The notes under the pieces were generated by a model, which was not told the origin of the DNA, searched no databases, and worked only from the letters and a program-made list of their open reading frames with translations. Both the position numbers and the translations under genes were made by a program. From NCBI GenBank assembly GCA_023426545.1, contig JAFAAN010000115.1, positions 1 to 27,513 on the forward strand: DNA of 27,513 nt, given 5' to 3'. Below, piece after piece: positions 14,815 to 21,896 of the stretch (positions are counted from its first letter, which is position 1; each line of letters starts with the position of its first letter). This stretch comes from Pseudomonadota bacterium. GTDB lineage: Bacteria > Myxococcota > Myxococcia > Myxococcales > Myxococcaceae.

Positions 14815-16062
14815 TCAGTTGGGCTGGCGGAACAGCCGCATCCGGGGGCCGCCCCCCATCTCCATGAAGAAGCCGAACTGGAACTTCACCTGGGAGTCCT
14901 CCGACAGCAGCCCCGGCGGCGGGTTGGGGAAGGGCTGCGCGCGCTTGAAGGAGGACACCGCCTCGAGGTCGAGGAAGTCCAACCCGCTGCTCTTCTCCAC
15001 CTGGATGTCCGTCACCTGGCCGCGCGCATCCAGCGTGATTTGCAGCAGCGTGTACCGGTCCCTGCCCGAGTAGATGCCCCCGGTGGGGTCCCTGCGCCGA
15101 AGCTGCTCGTTGGGGTTCCAGTGCATGCCCACGCTCTGCTTCACGCGGTTGAAGAAGCTGGCGTACTTCCACTCCCGCGTGTTGAGGAGGGTGGCGTCTC
15201 CCTCGTCGGCGTCCTGCAGGTGGTCATTGGGGGCGGCGCCGAGGATTTTGTCCATGACGGCGCGCGACGGCGCCAGCGACGCCAGCCCGGGAGCGCCCGC
15301 GCGGCCGACGGAGCCCGCTTCGTCGCCGCCCGTCCCTGGCTGGATGTTGAGGCGCTTGGCGTTGCCGACCACCTCGTCGCTCTCGTTCTGGTTGTTCACT
15401 TCCACGCCCGGCCCTGGCGCCTTCGGGTCCGTCTTCACGGCCACCTCGCTCTTGCGGCGGGCGTCGGGAATCTCGAAGGCGGGCTTCTGGCCGCCCTGGG
15501 CCACGGGCCGGTCGTCGTTGCCCATGCCGTGGTTGCCGGCCATGCGCGGCGGTGCCTGGGCGTCCGTGTCCTGGCCCTCCTGGTTCTGCGGCGCCGTCCG
15601 CTGGGGCATGGCGTTGCGGTAGAAGGGCGTCTGCTCCCGGGCGCGAGTCTCCTTGTTCACCCGGTTGTTGCTCTCCGCGAGGTACTTCGCGTTCGGGTCC
15701 ACCTCGTTGTTGCCGGGCGCGACGTCCACGACCTGGCCCTTGGGCGGCTCCTCGGGCTTCTTCTCCTCCGGCTTCTTCTCCTGGGCGCGGGGCCGCTCGG
15801 ACGCCTGGGGTTTCGTCTGAGGGGCCGTGTTGCCGCGGTTCTTGGCCCACTGCTCGGCGGTGAGCGGGCGCACGGCCACGGACGTGGGCCGCGTCGCGGG
15901 CTTGCGCGCCACCGGCTCACCCTGGAGGGAGCCCGCCAGCAGCAGGGCGCCCACGTAGAGGCCGTGGACGAGCAGGGCGAGCGCCAGCGCCGCGGCGAGC
16001 CGCCCCGCGGAGGACTTCTGCCGCCTCCGGCGGCGCCAGCTGGATGGAGAACCCGGGCTCAC
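14815..16062 (-). CDS. TonB/TolA-like energy transducer family protein
   Basis: 415 aa with the TonB order of parts. A short Arg-rich cytoplasmic N-terminus (RRRRR) is followed by one membrane span (about 22-44). A long polar linker rich in Pro, Gln, Glu, Lys and Asn (about 50-290, with a KKPEEKKPEEPPK repeat) should extend through the periplasm. A compact C-terminal domain (about 297-402) contains FFNRVKQSVGMHWNP, TLLQITLDARGQVTDIQVE and LDLEAVSSFKRAQPFPNPP, which match TonB_C. It could transduce proton-motive force from ExbBD/TolQR-type motors to an outer-membrane partner; no exbB/exbD or receptor gene is adjacent. The start is GTG 16062, preceded by GGAGG at about 14 nt. It lies between the SpoIID-type gene (120 bp) and the CDF gene (27 bp). 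Confidence 0.75.
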   Translation of the reverse strand: MSPGSPSSWRRRRRQKSSAGRLAAALALALLVHGLYVGALLLAGSLQGEPVARKPATRPTSVAVRPLTAEQWAKNRGNTAPQTKPQASERPRAQEKKPEEKKPEEPPKGQVVDVAPGNNEVDPNAKYLAESNNRVNKETRAREQTPFYRNAMPQRTAPQNQEGQDTDAQAPPRMAGNHGMGNDDRPVAQGGQKPAFEIPDARRKSEVAVKTDPKAPGPGVEVNNQNESDEVVGNAKRLNIQPGTGGDEAGSVGRAGAPGLASLAPSRAVMDKILGAAPNDHLQDADEGDATLLNTREWKYASFFNRVKQSVGMHWNPNEQLRRRDPTGGIYSGRDRYTLLQITLDARGQVTDIQVEKSSGLDFLDLEAVSSFKRAQPFPNPPPGLLSEDSQVKFQFGFFMEMGGGPRMRLFRQPN

Positions 16063-16182
16063 GGCGGGATGATAAACCTCCGGACGGGCGGACTAGTCCC
16101 GTCGCGTTCGCGGCTGAACAGGTGAAGAGGGACGTCGATTCGCGAGCCGCGCACCGGTTTGCAGGATAACCCCTCCCGGCCA

Positions 16183-18093
16183 TCAATAGATGGGGGCCAC
16201 CTCGGCGCCGTTGAAGTAGTGACGGAGGATGTCCTGGTAGCGCTGCCCGGCCTCCGCCCGGCCGATGGCGCCCGTTTGACACATCCCTACGCCGTGCCCC
16301 CAGCCCCCGCCACGGAAAAGCCAGCCGGTGAGCCGGCCCTCGGCGTCCCGCTCGGGGAGCACCACCGCCATGCTGCTGTTGAGCATGCCGAACAGGCGGC
16401 GGATGTTGAGTTCGCCCCGGACCTGGGTGGCGCCCTGGTCCCCGGACACCGTCAGCACGCTCGCCCGGCCGGATACCCCCCGATCCGTCAGCGCGAGCGC
16501 CTGGACGCGCCCCACGCCCAGCCGCTTCAGCCGCGCATCCACCTGCTCGGCCGTGAAGCGTCGCTCCCAGCGGAACTTGCTGGGCTGCGCGAAGCTGGAC
16601 AGGCGGCAGGCAGCAGGCAGGTTGCTGGCCGTCAGCCAGCGCTCCAGGCTGGCGGGCAGGGGATGGGCGCCGGGCGGTCCGATGACGTCCGGGCGGCCAC
16701 GGAGGCTCGGGTCCGGAGGGCCGCCCCACACCACGTCATTGTCCTCGGTGTGACCGCCACAGACGGCGCTGTAGACGGAGTCCACCAGCCGGCCCTCGTC
16801 GTTGAAGAGCCCCTCGCCGCGGGTGGCCTCCACCGCGGCCGTGGTGCTGGCCGCCTCGCCGGTGCGGCCCCGGTACACGGCGCAGTGTTGCTCGGAGCAG
16901 AGGAGGTACGGGTCCGCCAGGTGCTTGATGCCCACCTTGGCCAGCACCTCGCCCCGCGCAGTCACGGCCTGGGCCTTGAGGGCCTCCGGGTGGGCGCGGG
17001 CGAAGATCTCCGCGGGCACGAGCCCCTTCAACAGGTCCTCCAGCGGCACCACGTTGACCACCGCCAGCAGGCCGGCCCGGTCCACGACGAGCTGGAGCGC
17101 GCCCCGGAAGGTGCGGTCCTCGAAGCCGTGGAAGTCATAGCCGACGCCGTACTCCACCTGCCGCACGTCGAAGCCCGCGCCGTCCGGCGTCTCCGCATCC
17201 AGCCGGTCCTGGGCCATGCCCACCACCGCGCCGGATTCGTCGCGGACCTCCAGGATGGCGCTGGCGGGGGTGCGGACCTCCTCGAAGAGCGTCGTCTGCG
17301 CGCCGTGGCTGCGCAGCAGCTCCGCCTGCCTCTGGCCTGCGGCCTCGGGCGTGAGGACCTCATCCACCAGCAGCAGGATGCGCCGGTTGTCGATGACCTT
17401 GCCGGCGATGCCGTAGACGGTGCCGAGCACCTGGGAGCGGACCGTCAGGCCCTTCTCCCGCCATGCCTCCAGCGCCGCTTGCATTCCCGCGCGGTCCGCC
17501 ATGCGGAACTCGGCCAGCTGCACACGCGCGGACAGCACTGAGGGCGTGCCCTGCGTCACCCGCACCGTCCATCGCGTCCCCGCCGCCGCATCGAGCACCT
17601 TGTCGCCGGCTCCCCCGAAGCGCAGGCGCATCCGCCCCCGCGGGGAGAAGGTGACCTCGCGCCGGCCCTCCATCAGCCGGACGGGCACCCGTGGCTCGCC
17701 GCCGCGGAAGTCCAGGCGCTTGAGGTCCGCTGGCGTCGGGATTCCCTGCGAGAGCAGGTCCCCCAGGGAGGACGAGGCGCCCGTGGCTGGATCGCCGGGG
17801 ACTCGCGCCGCTGCGTGCGCGGAGGGGGGATGATGGCCCGGCTCCGTGAGGGCCTCGCTCTCGGCCGTCACCGAGGACGCTGAAGCTCCGCCAGCGGGAG
17901 AAGGGGAGGGCGAGGCCGGGCCGCCACCAGCCGCCATGTCCGGCCCAGGGGCAGCGGACGCCGAAGGCGGCATCGGGGGCTGTCCGGCTCCAGGTGAGCG
18001 GGAGCTGTCCGTCGCGGGCTGCGGGGTCGCGCACGCGGTGAAGAGGACTGCGGCGATGAGGAGAGGGGCGGCGTGGCGCACGGCGGGCGCCAC
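16183..18093 (-). CDS. SpoIID/LytB-domain lipoprotein with SPOR-like region
   Basis: 636 aa. The N-terminus MAPAVRHAAPLLIAAVLFTAC is a lipoprotein signal with lipidation Cys21. A Pro/Ser/Ala-rich linker (about 25-110) follows. Residues about 190-280 contain a segment (VQLAEFRMADRAGMQAALEA) that resembles a SPOR glycan-binding domain. The SpoIID domain (about 315-636) shows LKGLVPAEIF with Glu362 at the position of the SpoIID catalytic Glu, HPEALKAQAVTARGE, a CGGHTEDND segment and GGGWGHGVGMCQTGA (596-610). SpoIID enzymes are lytic transglycosylases for peptide-free glycan. The start chosen is GTG 18093, with GGAGG 12 nt upstream; an upstream in-frame ATG at 18432 would run antisense through the divergent lipoprotein gene. 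Probably outer-membrane or periplasmic. The TonB-like and CDF genes follow on the same strand. Confidence 0.85.
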   Translation of the reverse strand: MAPAVRHAAPLLIAAVLFTACATPQPATDSSRSPGAGQPPMPPSASAAPGPDMAAGGGPASPSPSPAGGASASSVTAESEALTEPGHHPPSAHAAARVPGDPATGASSSLGDLLSQGIPTPADLKRLDFRGGEPRVPVRLMEGRREVTFSPRGRMRLRFGGAGDKVLDAAAGTRWTVRVTQGTPSVLSARVQLAEFRMADRAGMQAALEAWREKGLTVRSQVLGTVYGIAGKVIDNRRILLLVDEVLTPEAAGQRQAELLRSHGAQTTLFEEVRTPASAILEVRDESGAVVGMAQDRLDAETPDGAGFDVRQVEYGVGYDFHGFEDRTFRGALQLVVDRAGLLAVVNVVPLEDLLKGLVPAEIFARAHPEALKAQAVTARGEVLAKVGIKHLADPYLLCSEQHCAVYRGRTGEAASTTAAVEATRGEGLFNDEGRLVDSVYSAVCGGHTEDNDVVWGGPPDPSLRGRPDVIGPPGAHPLPASLERWLTASNLPAACRLSSFAQPSKFRWERRFTAEQVDARLKRLGVGRVQALALTDRGVSGRASVLTVSGDQGATQVRGELNIRRLFGMLNSSMAVVLPERDAEGRLTGWLFRGGGWGHGVGMCQTGAIGRAEAGQRYQDILRHYFNGAEVAPIY

Positions 18094-18129
18094 CGTACTG
18101 TCGCACCTCCCACCTGTCACGAGCCGTTC

Positions 18130-18147
18130 GCCTGGCGCCCGCCAGGC
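18130..18147. repeat. Inverted repeat GCCTGGC-N4-GCCAGGC
   Basis: Perfect 7-bp arms with a 4-bp spacer, in the divergent region about 40 bp from the SpoIID start and 70 bp from the beta-helix start. It could be an operator or an RNA hairpin in either leader. There is no U tract, so it is not an intrinsic terminator. Confidence 0.5.
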
Positions 18148-18171
18148 CGGCCGCCTGCCAGATGCCACGGC

Positions 18172-18197
18172 GCGGGGGGATGAATATCGGCCCCCGC
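18172..18197. repeat. Inverted repeat GCGGGGG-N12-CCCCCGC
   Basis: Perfect 7-bp arms around a 12-bp A/T-rich centre (GATGAATATCGG). It ends 20 bp before the ATG of the beta-helix lipoprotein, where it could act as an operator or as a leader hairpin near the ribosome-binding region. Confidence 0.45.
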
Positions 18198-18217
18198 CTC
18201 CGGCGTTGCCCCTGCTC

Positions 18218-19891
18218 ATGAAAATCCGACATGGCAACTGCCTGAACCTGACGTTCCTGGCCGCGGGCCTGCTCTTGCTGAGCACGGCGGCCTGCTCTGG
18301 CTCTGACAGTGGCGGGACCTCCGTACCCCTGCCGGTCCAGTCCCCACCGCCCTCGGCGTCCGAGCCGACGCCCGACACGGCGGAGTCCCCCGCGCCCACC
18401 CCCGCGCGGACCTTCTCCGCGCGCCCTTCCATTGGCGTTCAACCGGTGGAGGGGACCCCCGTGGCCGTGCTGCCGAAGCATGATGACCACGTCGACATCG
18501 AGGACCCGTCACCGCAGCCGGGCGTCAGCGCCACGGAGATGACCATCCCCGAGCCGCCCGTCTACACACGCGAGTGGGTGGTGAGCACGTCCGGCGACGA
18601 CGCGGGGGACGGCAGCGCCGCGCAGCCGCTGCGCACCATCAACAAGGCCGTCAGCCTGGCCGGCCCGGGAGAGCTCATCCGCGTGCTGTCCGGCACCTAC
18701 GCGGAGCGCGTCATCATCGGGGACAACGCGAAGCCGGGCACGGCCGAAGCGAAGGTCACGCTCCAGGGCGAGGGCAGCCCGCGCATCGTCCTGGGCCCCG
18801 GGGCGAATGGTCTGGTGCAGGTGCGCCAGCCGCACTGGATCATCGACGGATTCGAAATCGACCTGCAGGGCCAGACGTCCTTCGCCGTCACCTTCGAGGG
18901 CGACGTGACGGGCTCGATGCTCGTCAACTCGGACCTGCACGGTGGGACGGGCGGCGGCGCGGTGACGACGTTCAACGACGCCACCGGCCCCGTCATCGAG
19001 AACAACATCATCCACGACTTCGTGAAGACCACCGGCAACGAGGACTCACATGGCGTCGTCGTGCAGCCCACGTCGCGGAATGTCACCGTGCGCAACAACG
19101 ACATCCACGGCAACTCGGGCGACGCCGTGCAGTGCCTCGGCCCCGAGGGCTTCAGCGACCTGCCTCCCGCCGAGGACCTGCTGATCGAGAACAACCACTT
19201 CTACGCAGGGCGGGAGAACGCCGTGGACATCAAGACGTGTTACGGCGTGGTCCTCCGCAACAACCGGATGCACCACTTCCTGCCGAGCTCCACGGCCCGG
19301 GGCGACGTCGTCGTCATCCACTACTCCGCGAGCAACGTGCTGGTGGAGGACAACGAAATCTACGACGGCGCCAAGGGCATCTCCGTCGGGGGCAACCACG
19401 ACGGGGCCATGCCCGACGGCATCGTCATCCGCCGCAACCGCGTGCACGACATCACCGGGGCCGGCGGCGGTGAGGGGACGGGCATCCGCCTGGAGAACTC
19501 AAAGGCCACCACCGTGGTCAACAACACGGTCTCCCGGGTGACCACCGGGCTCATCATCGGCCACGGCACCGGCGGGCCGACCCAGGACCCGGTGGTGCAG
19601 AACAACATCGTCGCGGACGCGCCCGTCGCGGTGAACATGGGGTCCATGGCCCCGGGGGCGAAGCTGGGCCACAACCTCTTCCCGGCCGGTGCCCAGTTCA
19701 AGAACGAGGGCACCGTCATGGACCTCACGGCCTACCAGGCCGCCACGGGTGACACCACGTCTCGCACTGGCTCCGCGGACCTGGGGGAGGCCTTCGCTCC
19801 GGGCCCCACGGCCCAGGACTCGGGCGCGGACATCGGGATTCCGTTCTGTGGCGCTGGGCCGGACATCGGCGCGGTGGAGCTGGGCTGCTGA
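18218..19891 (+). CDS. Parallel beta-helix lipoprotein (pectate lyase-like fold)
   Basis: 557 aa. The N-terminus MKIRHGNCLNLTFLAAGLLL ends in a STAAC lipobox-like site, with a Thr at -3 that is less common. A Pro/Ser/Thr-rich spacer (about 30-115) follows, then SGDDAGDGSAAQPLRTINKAV (from about residue 124), the entry motif of DUF1565/pectate-lyase-like helices. Residues 140-480 are tandem beta-helix rungs with repeated N-N-x-I/V-H-D/G patterns (ENNIIHD, RNNDIHG, ENNHFYA, RNNRMHH, EDNEIYD, RRNRVHD, VNNTVSR, QNNIVAD). The C-terminus ends DIGAVELGC. This fold is found in polysaccharide lyases, hydrolases, epimerases and non-catalytic adhesins; no catalytic set can be assigned by eye. It is probably exposed on the cell surface. 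ATG 18218 is chosen because it gives the signal peptide; the frame is open upstream, but over the SpoIID gene. Divergent from the SpoIID lipoprotein and followed by a two-way terminator. Confidence 0.82.
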   Translation: MKIRHGNCLNLTFLAAGLLLLSTAACSGSDSGGTSVPLPVQSPPPSASEPTPDTAESPAPTPARTFSARPSIGVQPVEGTPVAVLPKHDDHVDIEDPSPQPGVSATEMTIPEPPVYTREWVVSTSGDDAGDGSAAQPLRTINKAVSLAGPGELIRVLSGTYAERVIIGDNAKPGTAEAKVTLQGEGSPRIVLGPGANGLVQVRQPHWIIDGFEIDLQGQTSFAVTFEGDVTGSMLVNSDLHGGTGGGAVTTFNDATGPVIENNIIHDFVKTTGNEDSHGVVVQPTSRNVTVRNNDIHGNSGDAVQCLGPEGFSDLPPAEDLLIENNHFYAGRENAVDIKTCYGVVLRNNRMHHFLPSSTARGDVVVIHYSASNVLVEDNEIYDGAKGISVGGNHDGAMPDGIVIRRNRVHDITGAGGGEGTGIRLENSKATTVVNNTVSRVTTGLIIGHGTGGPTQDPVVQNNIVADAPVAVNMGSMAPGAKLGHNLFPAGAQFKNEGTVMDLTAYQAATGDTTSRTGSADLGEAFAPGPTAQDSGADIGIPFCGAGPDIGAVELGC

Positions 19892-19916
19892 CCTGACGGC
19901 GGCCCCCGGAAAGCAC

Positions 19917-19952
19917 AAGGCCCGATGCGGAGTTGCTTCCGCACCGGGCCTT
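19917..19952. terminator. Bidirectional terminator between beta-helix gene and tRNA-Cys
   Basis: AAGGCCCG (19917-19924) and TGCGG (19926-19930) pair with CCGCA (19939-19943) and CGGGCCTT (19945-19952), giving a 14-position stem with one A-C mismatch and an 8-nt loop. T-containing tails follow on both strands (TTGGCTCTTT on plus, TTGTGCTTT on minus). It is placed to end both the beta-helix mRNA and the converging tRNA transcript. Confidence 0.75.
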
Positions 19953-19961
19953 GGCTCTTTG

Positions 19962-20033
19962 AGGCGCCACCCGGATTCGAACCGGGGTATGAAGGTTTTG
20001 CAGACCTTTGCCTTTCCACTTGGCTATGGCGCC
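19962..20033 (-). tRNA. tRNA-Cys (anticodon GCA)
   Basis: Read on the minus strand, 72 nt. The 7-bp acceptor GGCGCCA pairs with TGGCGCC and the D-arm GCC pairs with GGC. The anticodon arm AAGGT-CTGCAAA-ACCTT carries anticodon GCA. The T-arm is CCCGG-TTCGAAT-CCGGG. The discriminator base is U, as expected for tRNA-Cys. The 3' CCA is not encoded (CAA follows) and must be added by the CCA enzyme. It is a single tRNA with its own promoter, not part of a cluster, and is divergent from the acyl-CoA dehydrogenase gene. Confidence 0.96.
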
Positions 20034-20050
20034 GAGAGGACGGAGCCGGC

Positions 20051-20080
20051 TTTATACGCAGCCGGCCACCGCGTGGTCAA
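20051..20080 (-). promoter_or_regulatory. Promoter of tRNA-Cys
   Basis: On the minus strand TTGACC (20080-20075) and TATAAA (20056-20051) are spaced by 18 bp, each matching 5 of 6 consensus bases. The -10 ends 17 bp before the first tRNA base. This is one of the best sigma70-like promoters in the window. Confidence 0.8.
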
Positions 20081-20188
20081 GGACGCAACAGCTGCCTGGG
20101 CTGCGAGCGTCCCGTTACCATGCCGACGCGAAAGCGTTCCATCGCGGGTGCGCGTCCCAGCCACCCCAACGGACGAGGTGCTCGCACG

Positions 20189-21340
20189 ATGCTTCACGGC
20201 CACGGACTGTACCTGGAAGAGCATGACGCGTTTCGTCGCACGGTGCGTGCGGTCGTGGAGAAGGAGATCCGCCCCTTCGTCCGGGAATGGGAGGCCCGGG
20301 AGGCGTTTCCCCGGGAGCTGTTCACCCGCTTTGGCGAGCTGGGCTTCCTCGGCTTGAAGTACCCGGTGGAGTACGGGGGCTCGGCCGCGGGGGAGCTCTA
20401 TGAGGCGGTGCTCCTGGAAGAGCTGGGGCGGTGTGGCTCTGGCGGCGTGTCCGCGGGGCTGGGGGCGCAGTTCACCATCTCCACCGGGCCCCTCCACCTG
20501 TTCGGCACGGACGCGCAGAAGCGCCGCTGGCTGGCCCCCGCCATCCGCGGCGAGAAGGTCGGCGCGCTGGGCATCACCGAGCCCGACGCCGGCTCCGACG
20601 TGGCCGGCCTGCGGACCACCGCGCGGCGCGAGGGCGACTGCTACGTGGTGAATGGCTCCAAGACGTACATCACCAACGGCGTGCGGGCGGACTTCGTGGT
20701 ACTGGCGGTGAAGACGGACCCGGCCGCCGGTCACAAGGGCCTGTCCATGCTGGTGGTGGAGAAGGGCACGCCGGGCTTCACCGTGGGCCGCAAGCTGGAC
20801 AAGCTGGGCTGGCGCGCGTCGGACACGGCGGAGCTGTTCTTCGAGGACTGCCGCGTGCCCGCGGAGAACCTGCTTGGCGTGGAGGGGCAGGGCTTCTCGC
20901 AGATCATGGGCAACTTCCAGTGGGAGCGCCTGTCGCTGGCGCTGGGCGCGGTGGGAGCCATGGAGGAGATGCTGGAGACGGTGCTGGAGCACGTGAAGTC
21001 GCGGCGTGCCTTCGGCCAGTCGCTCCATCAGTTCCAGGTGGTGCGCCACAAGCTGGCGGAGCTCTTCACCGCCCGCGAGTCGGCGCGGCAGCTCACCTAC
21101 CACGCGCTGCGCCTGCACGTGGCCGGTGAGTGGGCCGTAGCCCAGACGTCCATGGCGAAGAAGGTGGCCACGGAGACGTGCTGCCGGGTGGCGGACGAGT
21201 GCCTCCAGCTCCATGGTGGCGCGGGGTACATGATGGAGTACGACATCCAGCGCCACTGGCGCGACGCGCGGCTGGGGCCCATCGGTGGGGGCACCAGCGA
21301 GGTGATGAACGAGATCATCGCCAAGCAGCTCGGCCTGTAG
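20189..21340 (+). CDS. Acyl-CoA dehydrogenase (LCAD/IVD-like catalytic base)
   Basis: FAD enzyme that introduces the trans-2,3 double bond into acyl-CoA in beta-oxidation or branched-chain acid breakdown. 383 aa, standard. The N-terminal helical domain contains LGFLGLKYPVEYGG (51-64). The middle sheet domain has GALGITEPDAGSDVAGLRT (125-143) and NGSKTYITNGVRAD. The C-terminal domain has RRAFGQSLHQFQ, LQLHGGAGYMMEY and IGGGTSEVMNE. In MCAD-type enzymes the base is the Glu of YEGT; that position is Gly367 here. Instead QWERLSLA puts Glu246 at the place of the base in isovaleryl- and long-chain acyl-CoA dehydrogenases. ATG 20189 has a GAGGTG about 8 nt upstream. The partner ETF genes are not in the window. 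The exact acyl substrate is unknown. Confidence 0.92.
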   Translation: MLHGHGLYLEEHDAFRRTVRAVVEKEIRPFVREWEAREAFPRELFTRFGELGFLGLKYPVEYGGSAAGELYEAVLLEELGRCGSGGVSAGLGAQFTISTGPLHLFGTDAQKRRWLAPAIRGEKVGALGITEPDAGSDVAGLRTTARREGDCYVVNGSKTYITNGVRADFVVLAVKTDPAAGHKGLSMLVVEKGTPGFTVGRKLDKLGWRASDTAELFFEDCRVPAENLLGVEGQGFSQIMGNFQWERLSLALGAVGAMEEMLETVLEHVKSRRAFGQSLHQFQVVRHKLAELFTARESARQLTYHALRLHVAGEWAVAQTSMAKKVATETCCRVADECLQLHGGAGYMMEYDIQRHWRDARLGPIGGGTSEVMNEIIAKQLGL

Positions 21341-21458
21341 GGCGGGGGCATGGCGCGGCACGGCGCCCCGCTCCCCACGTGGAGGGCAGGCGGGGAGGCG
21401 GTGCGGGAACAGGGCGACGGCGCCTCGGGTTATCCGAGAAGACCCCGCGGAGGTCACC

Positions 21459-21812
21459 GTGGAGCCCACCATCGTCTGTGCCGAGCTGTACATGCGCCTG
21501 GGGGACGACGAAGTGCTCGTCCTCGACTGCCGGGACGCTGCCGATTGGGAGCGTTATGACATGCACATCCCGGGTGCGCTCCGGATGACGTCCGCGGAGA
21601 TTGCCCGCGACCACCACATGCTGCCGGACGACGAGCTCATCGTCCTGTGCGGCTGCTCGCCGGACGGTAGGGACTCCCGCCGTGTCTGCCGCCTGCTGCG
21701 GATGAAGGGGCGCGAGGCCGTCTGCCTCGAAGGCGGACTGCTGGCGTGGGTGACGGGAGGCTTCCCCACCGAGCGCCACGCCCGGGCCCCGGTCGCCGTG
21801 ATTCCCCACTGA
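21459..21812 (+). CDS. Single-domain rhodanese-like protein
   Basis: 117 aa, one rhodanese domain without a signal peptide, so cytoplasmic. Visible features are VLVLDCRDAADWERYDMHIPGA (about 19-40, the CH2A/CH2B-like start) and the active loop LCGCSPDGRDS (63-73). The C-terminal LEGGLLAWVTGGFPTE is typical. Cys66 to Arg71 has the six-residue spacing of sulphurtransferase loops; Cys64 is a second candidate. It probably carries persulphide sulphur; the acceptor is unknown. The GTG start at 21459 is set by CGGAGG, with GGAGG ending 5 nt before it. It lies 118 bp after the acyl-CoA dehydrogenase and 84 bp before the aspartate-semialdehyde dehydrogenase, all on the plus strand. Confidence 0.85.
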   Translation: MEPTIVCAELYMRLGDDEVLVLDCRDAADWERYDMHIPGALRMTSAEIARDHHMLPDDELIVLCGCSPDGRDSRRVCRLLRMKGREAVCLEGGLLAWVTGGFPTERHARAPVAVIPH

Positions 21813-21896
21813 GCACCGGGTGGATGCGGTGCGTCGGGAAAGGGTGTTATGGAGCGGGCGACTTCCTCCTCCATTGGAGACTGGAGAAACGCCCCC

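Larger units (their letters stand above)
18094..18217. promoter_or_regulatory. Divergent promoter region, SpoIID lipoprotein / beta-helix lipoprotein
   Basis: 124 bp between two divergent lipoprotein genes, containing two perfect 7-bp inverted repeats listed separately. I see no convincing -35/-10 pair. A GGAGG for the SpoIID gene is present at its proximal end on the minus strand. Shared control of the two envelope genes is plausible but not shown. Confidence 0.45.

Noticed and set aside
16084..16104. Inverted repeat GACGGG-N9-CCCGTC between the SpoIID and TonB-like genes
   Set aside because: Short arms, no U tract on either strand, and frequent by chance at this base composition.
13855..16125. 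756-codon plus-strand ORF antisense to the CDF and TonB-like genes
   Set aside because: Composition is Arg/His/Val/Leu/Gly-rich without family motifs; it mirrors two genes with clear domains and results from G+C-rich codon bias.
18094..18432. N-terminal extension of the SpoIID gene to ATG 18432
   Set aside because: It would run through the divergent lipoprotein gene and bury the lipoprotein signal; GTG 18093 has a GGAGG and gives a proper signal peptide.
21341..21458. Terminator between the acyl-CoA dehydrogenase and rhodanese genes
   Set aside because: Only a 5-bp CTCGG/CCGAG hairpin at about 21424-21438 without a T tract; the genes may be read through.
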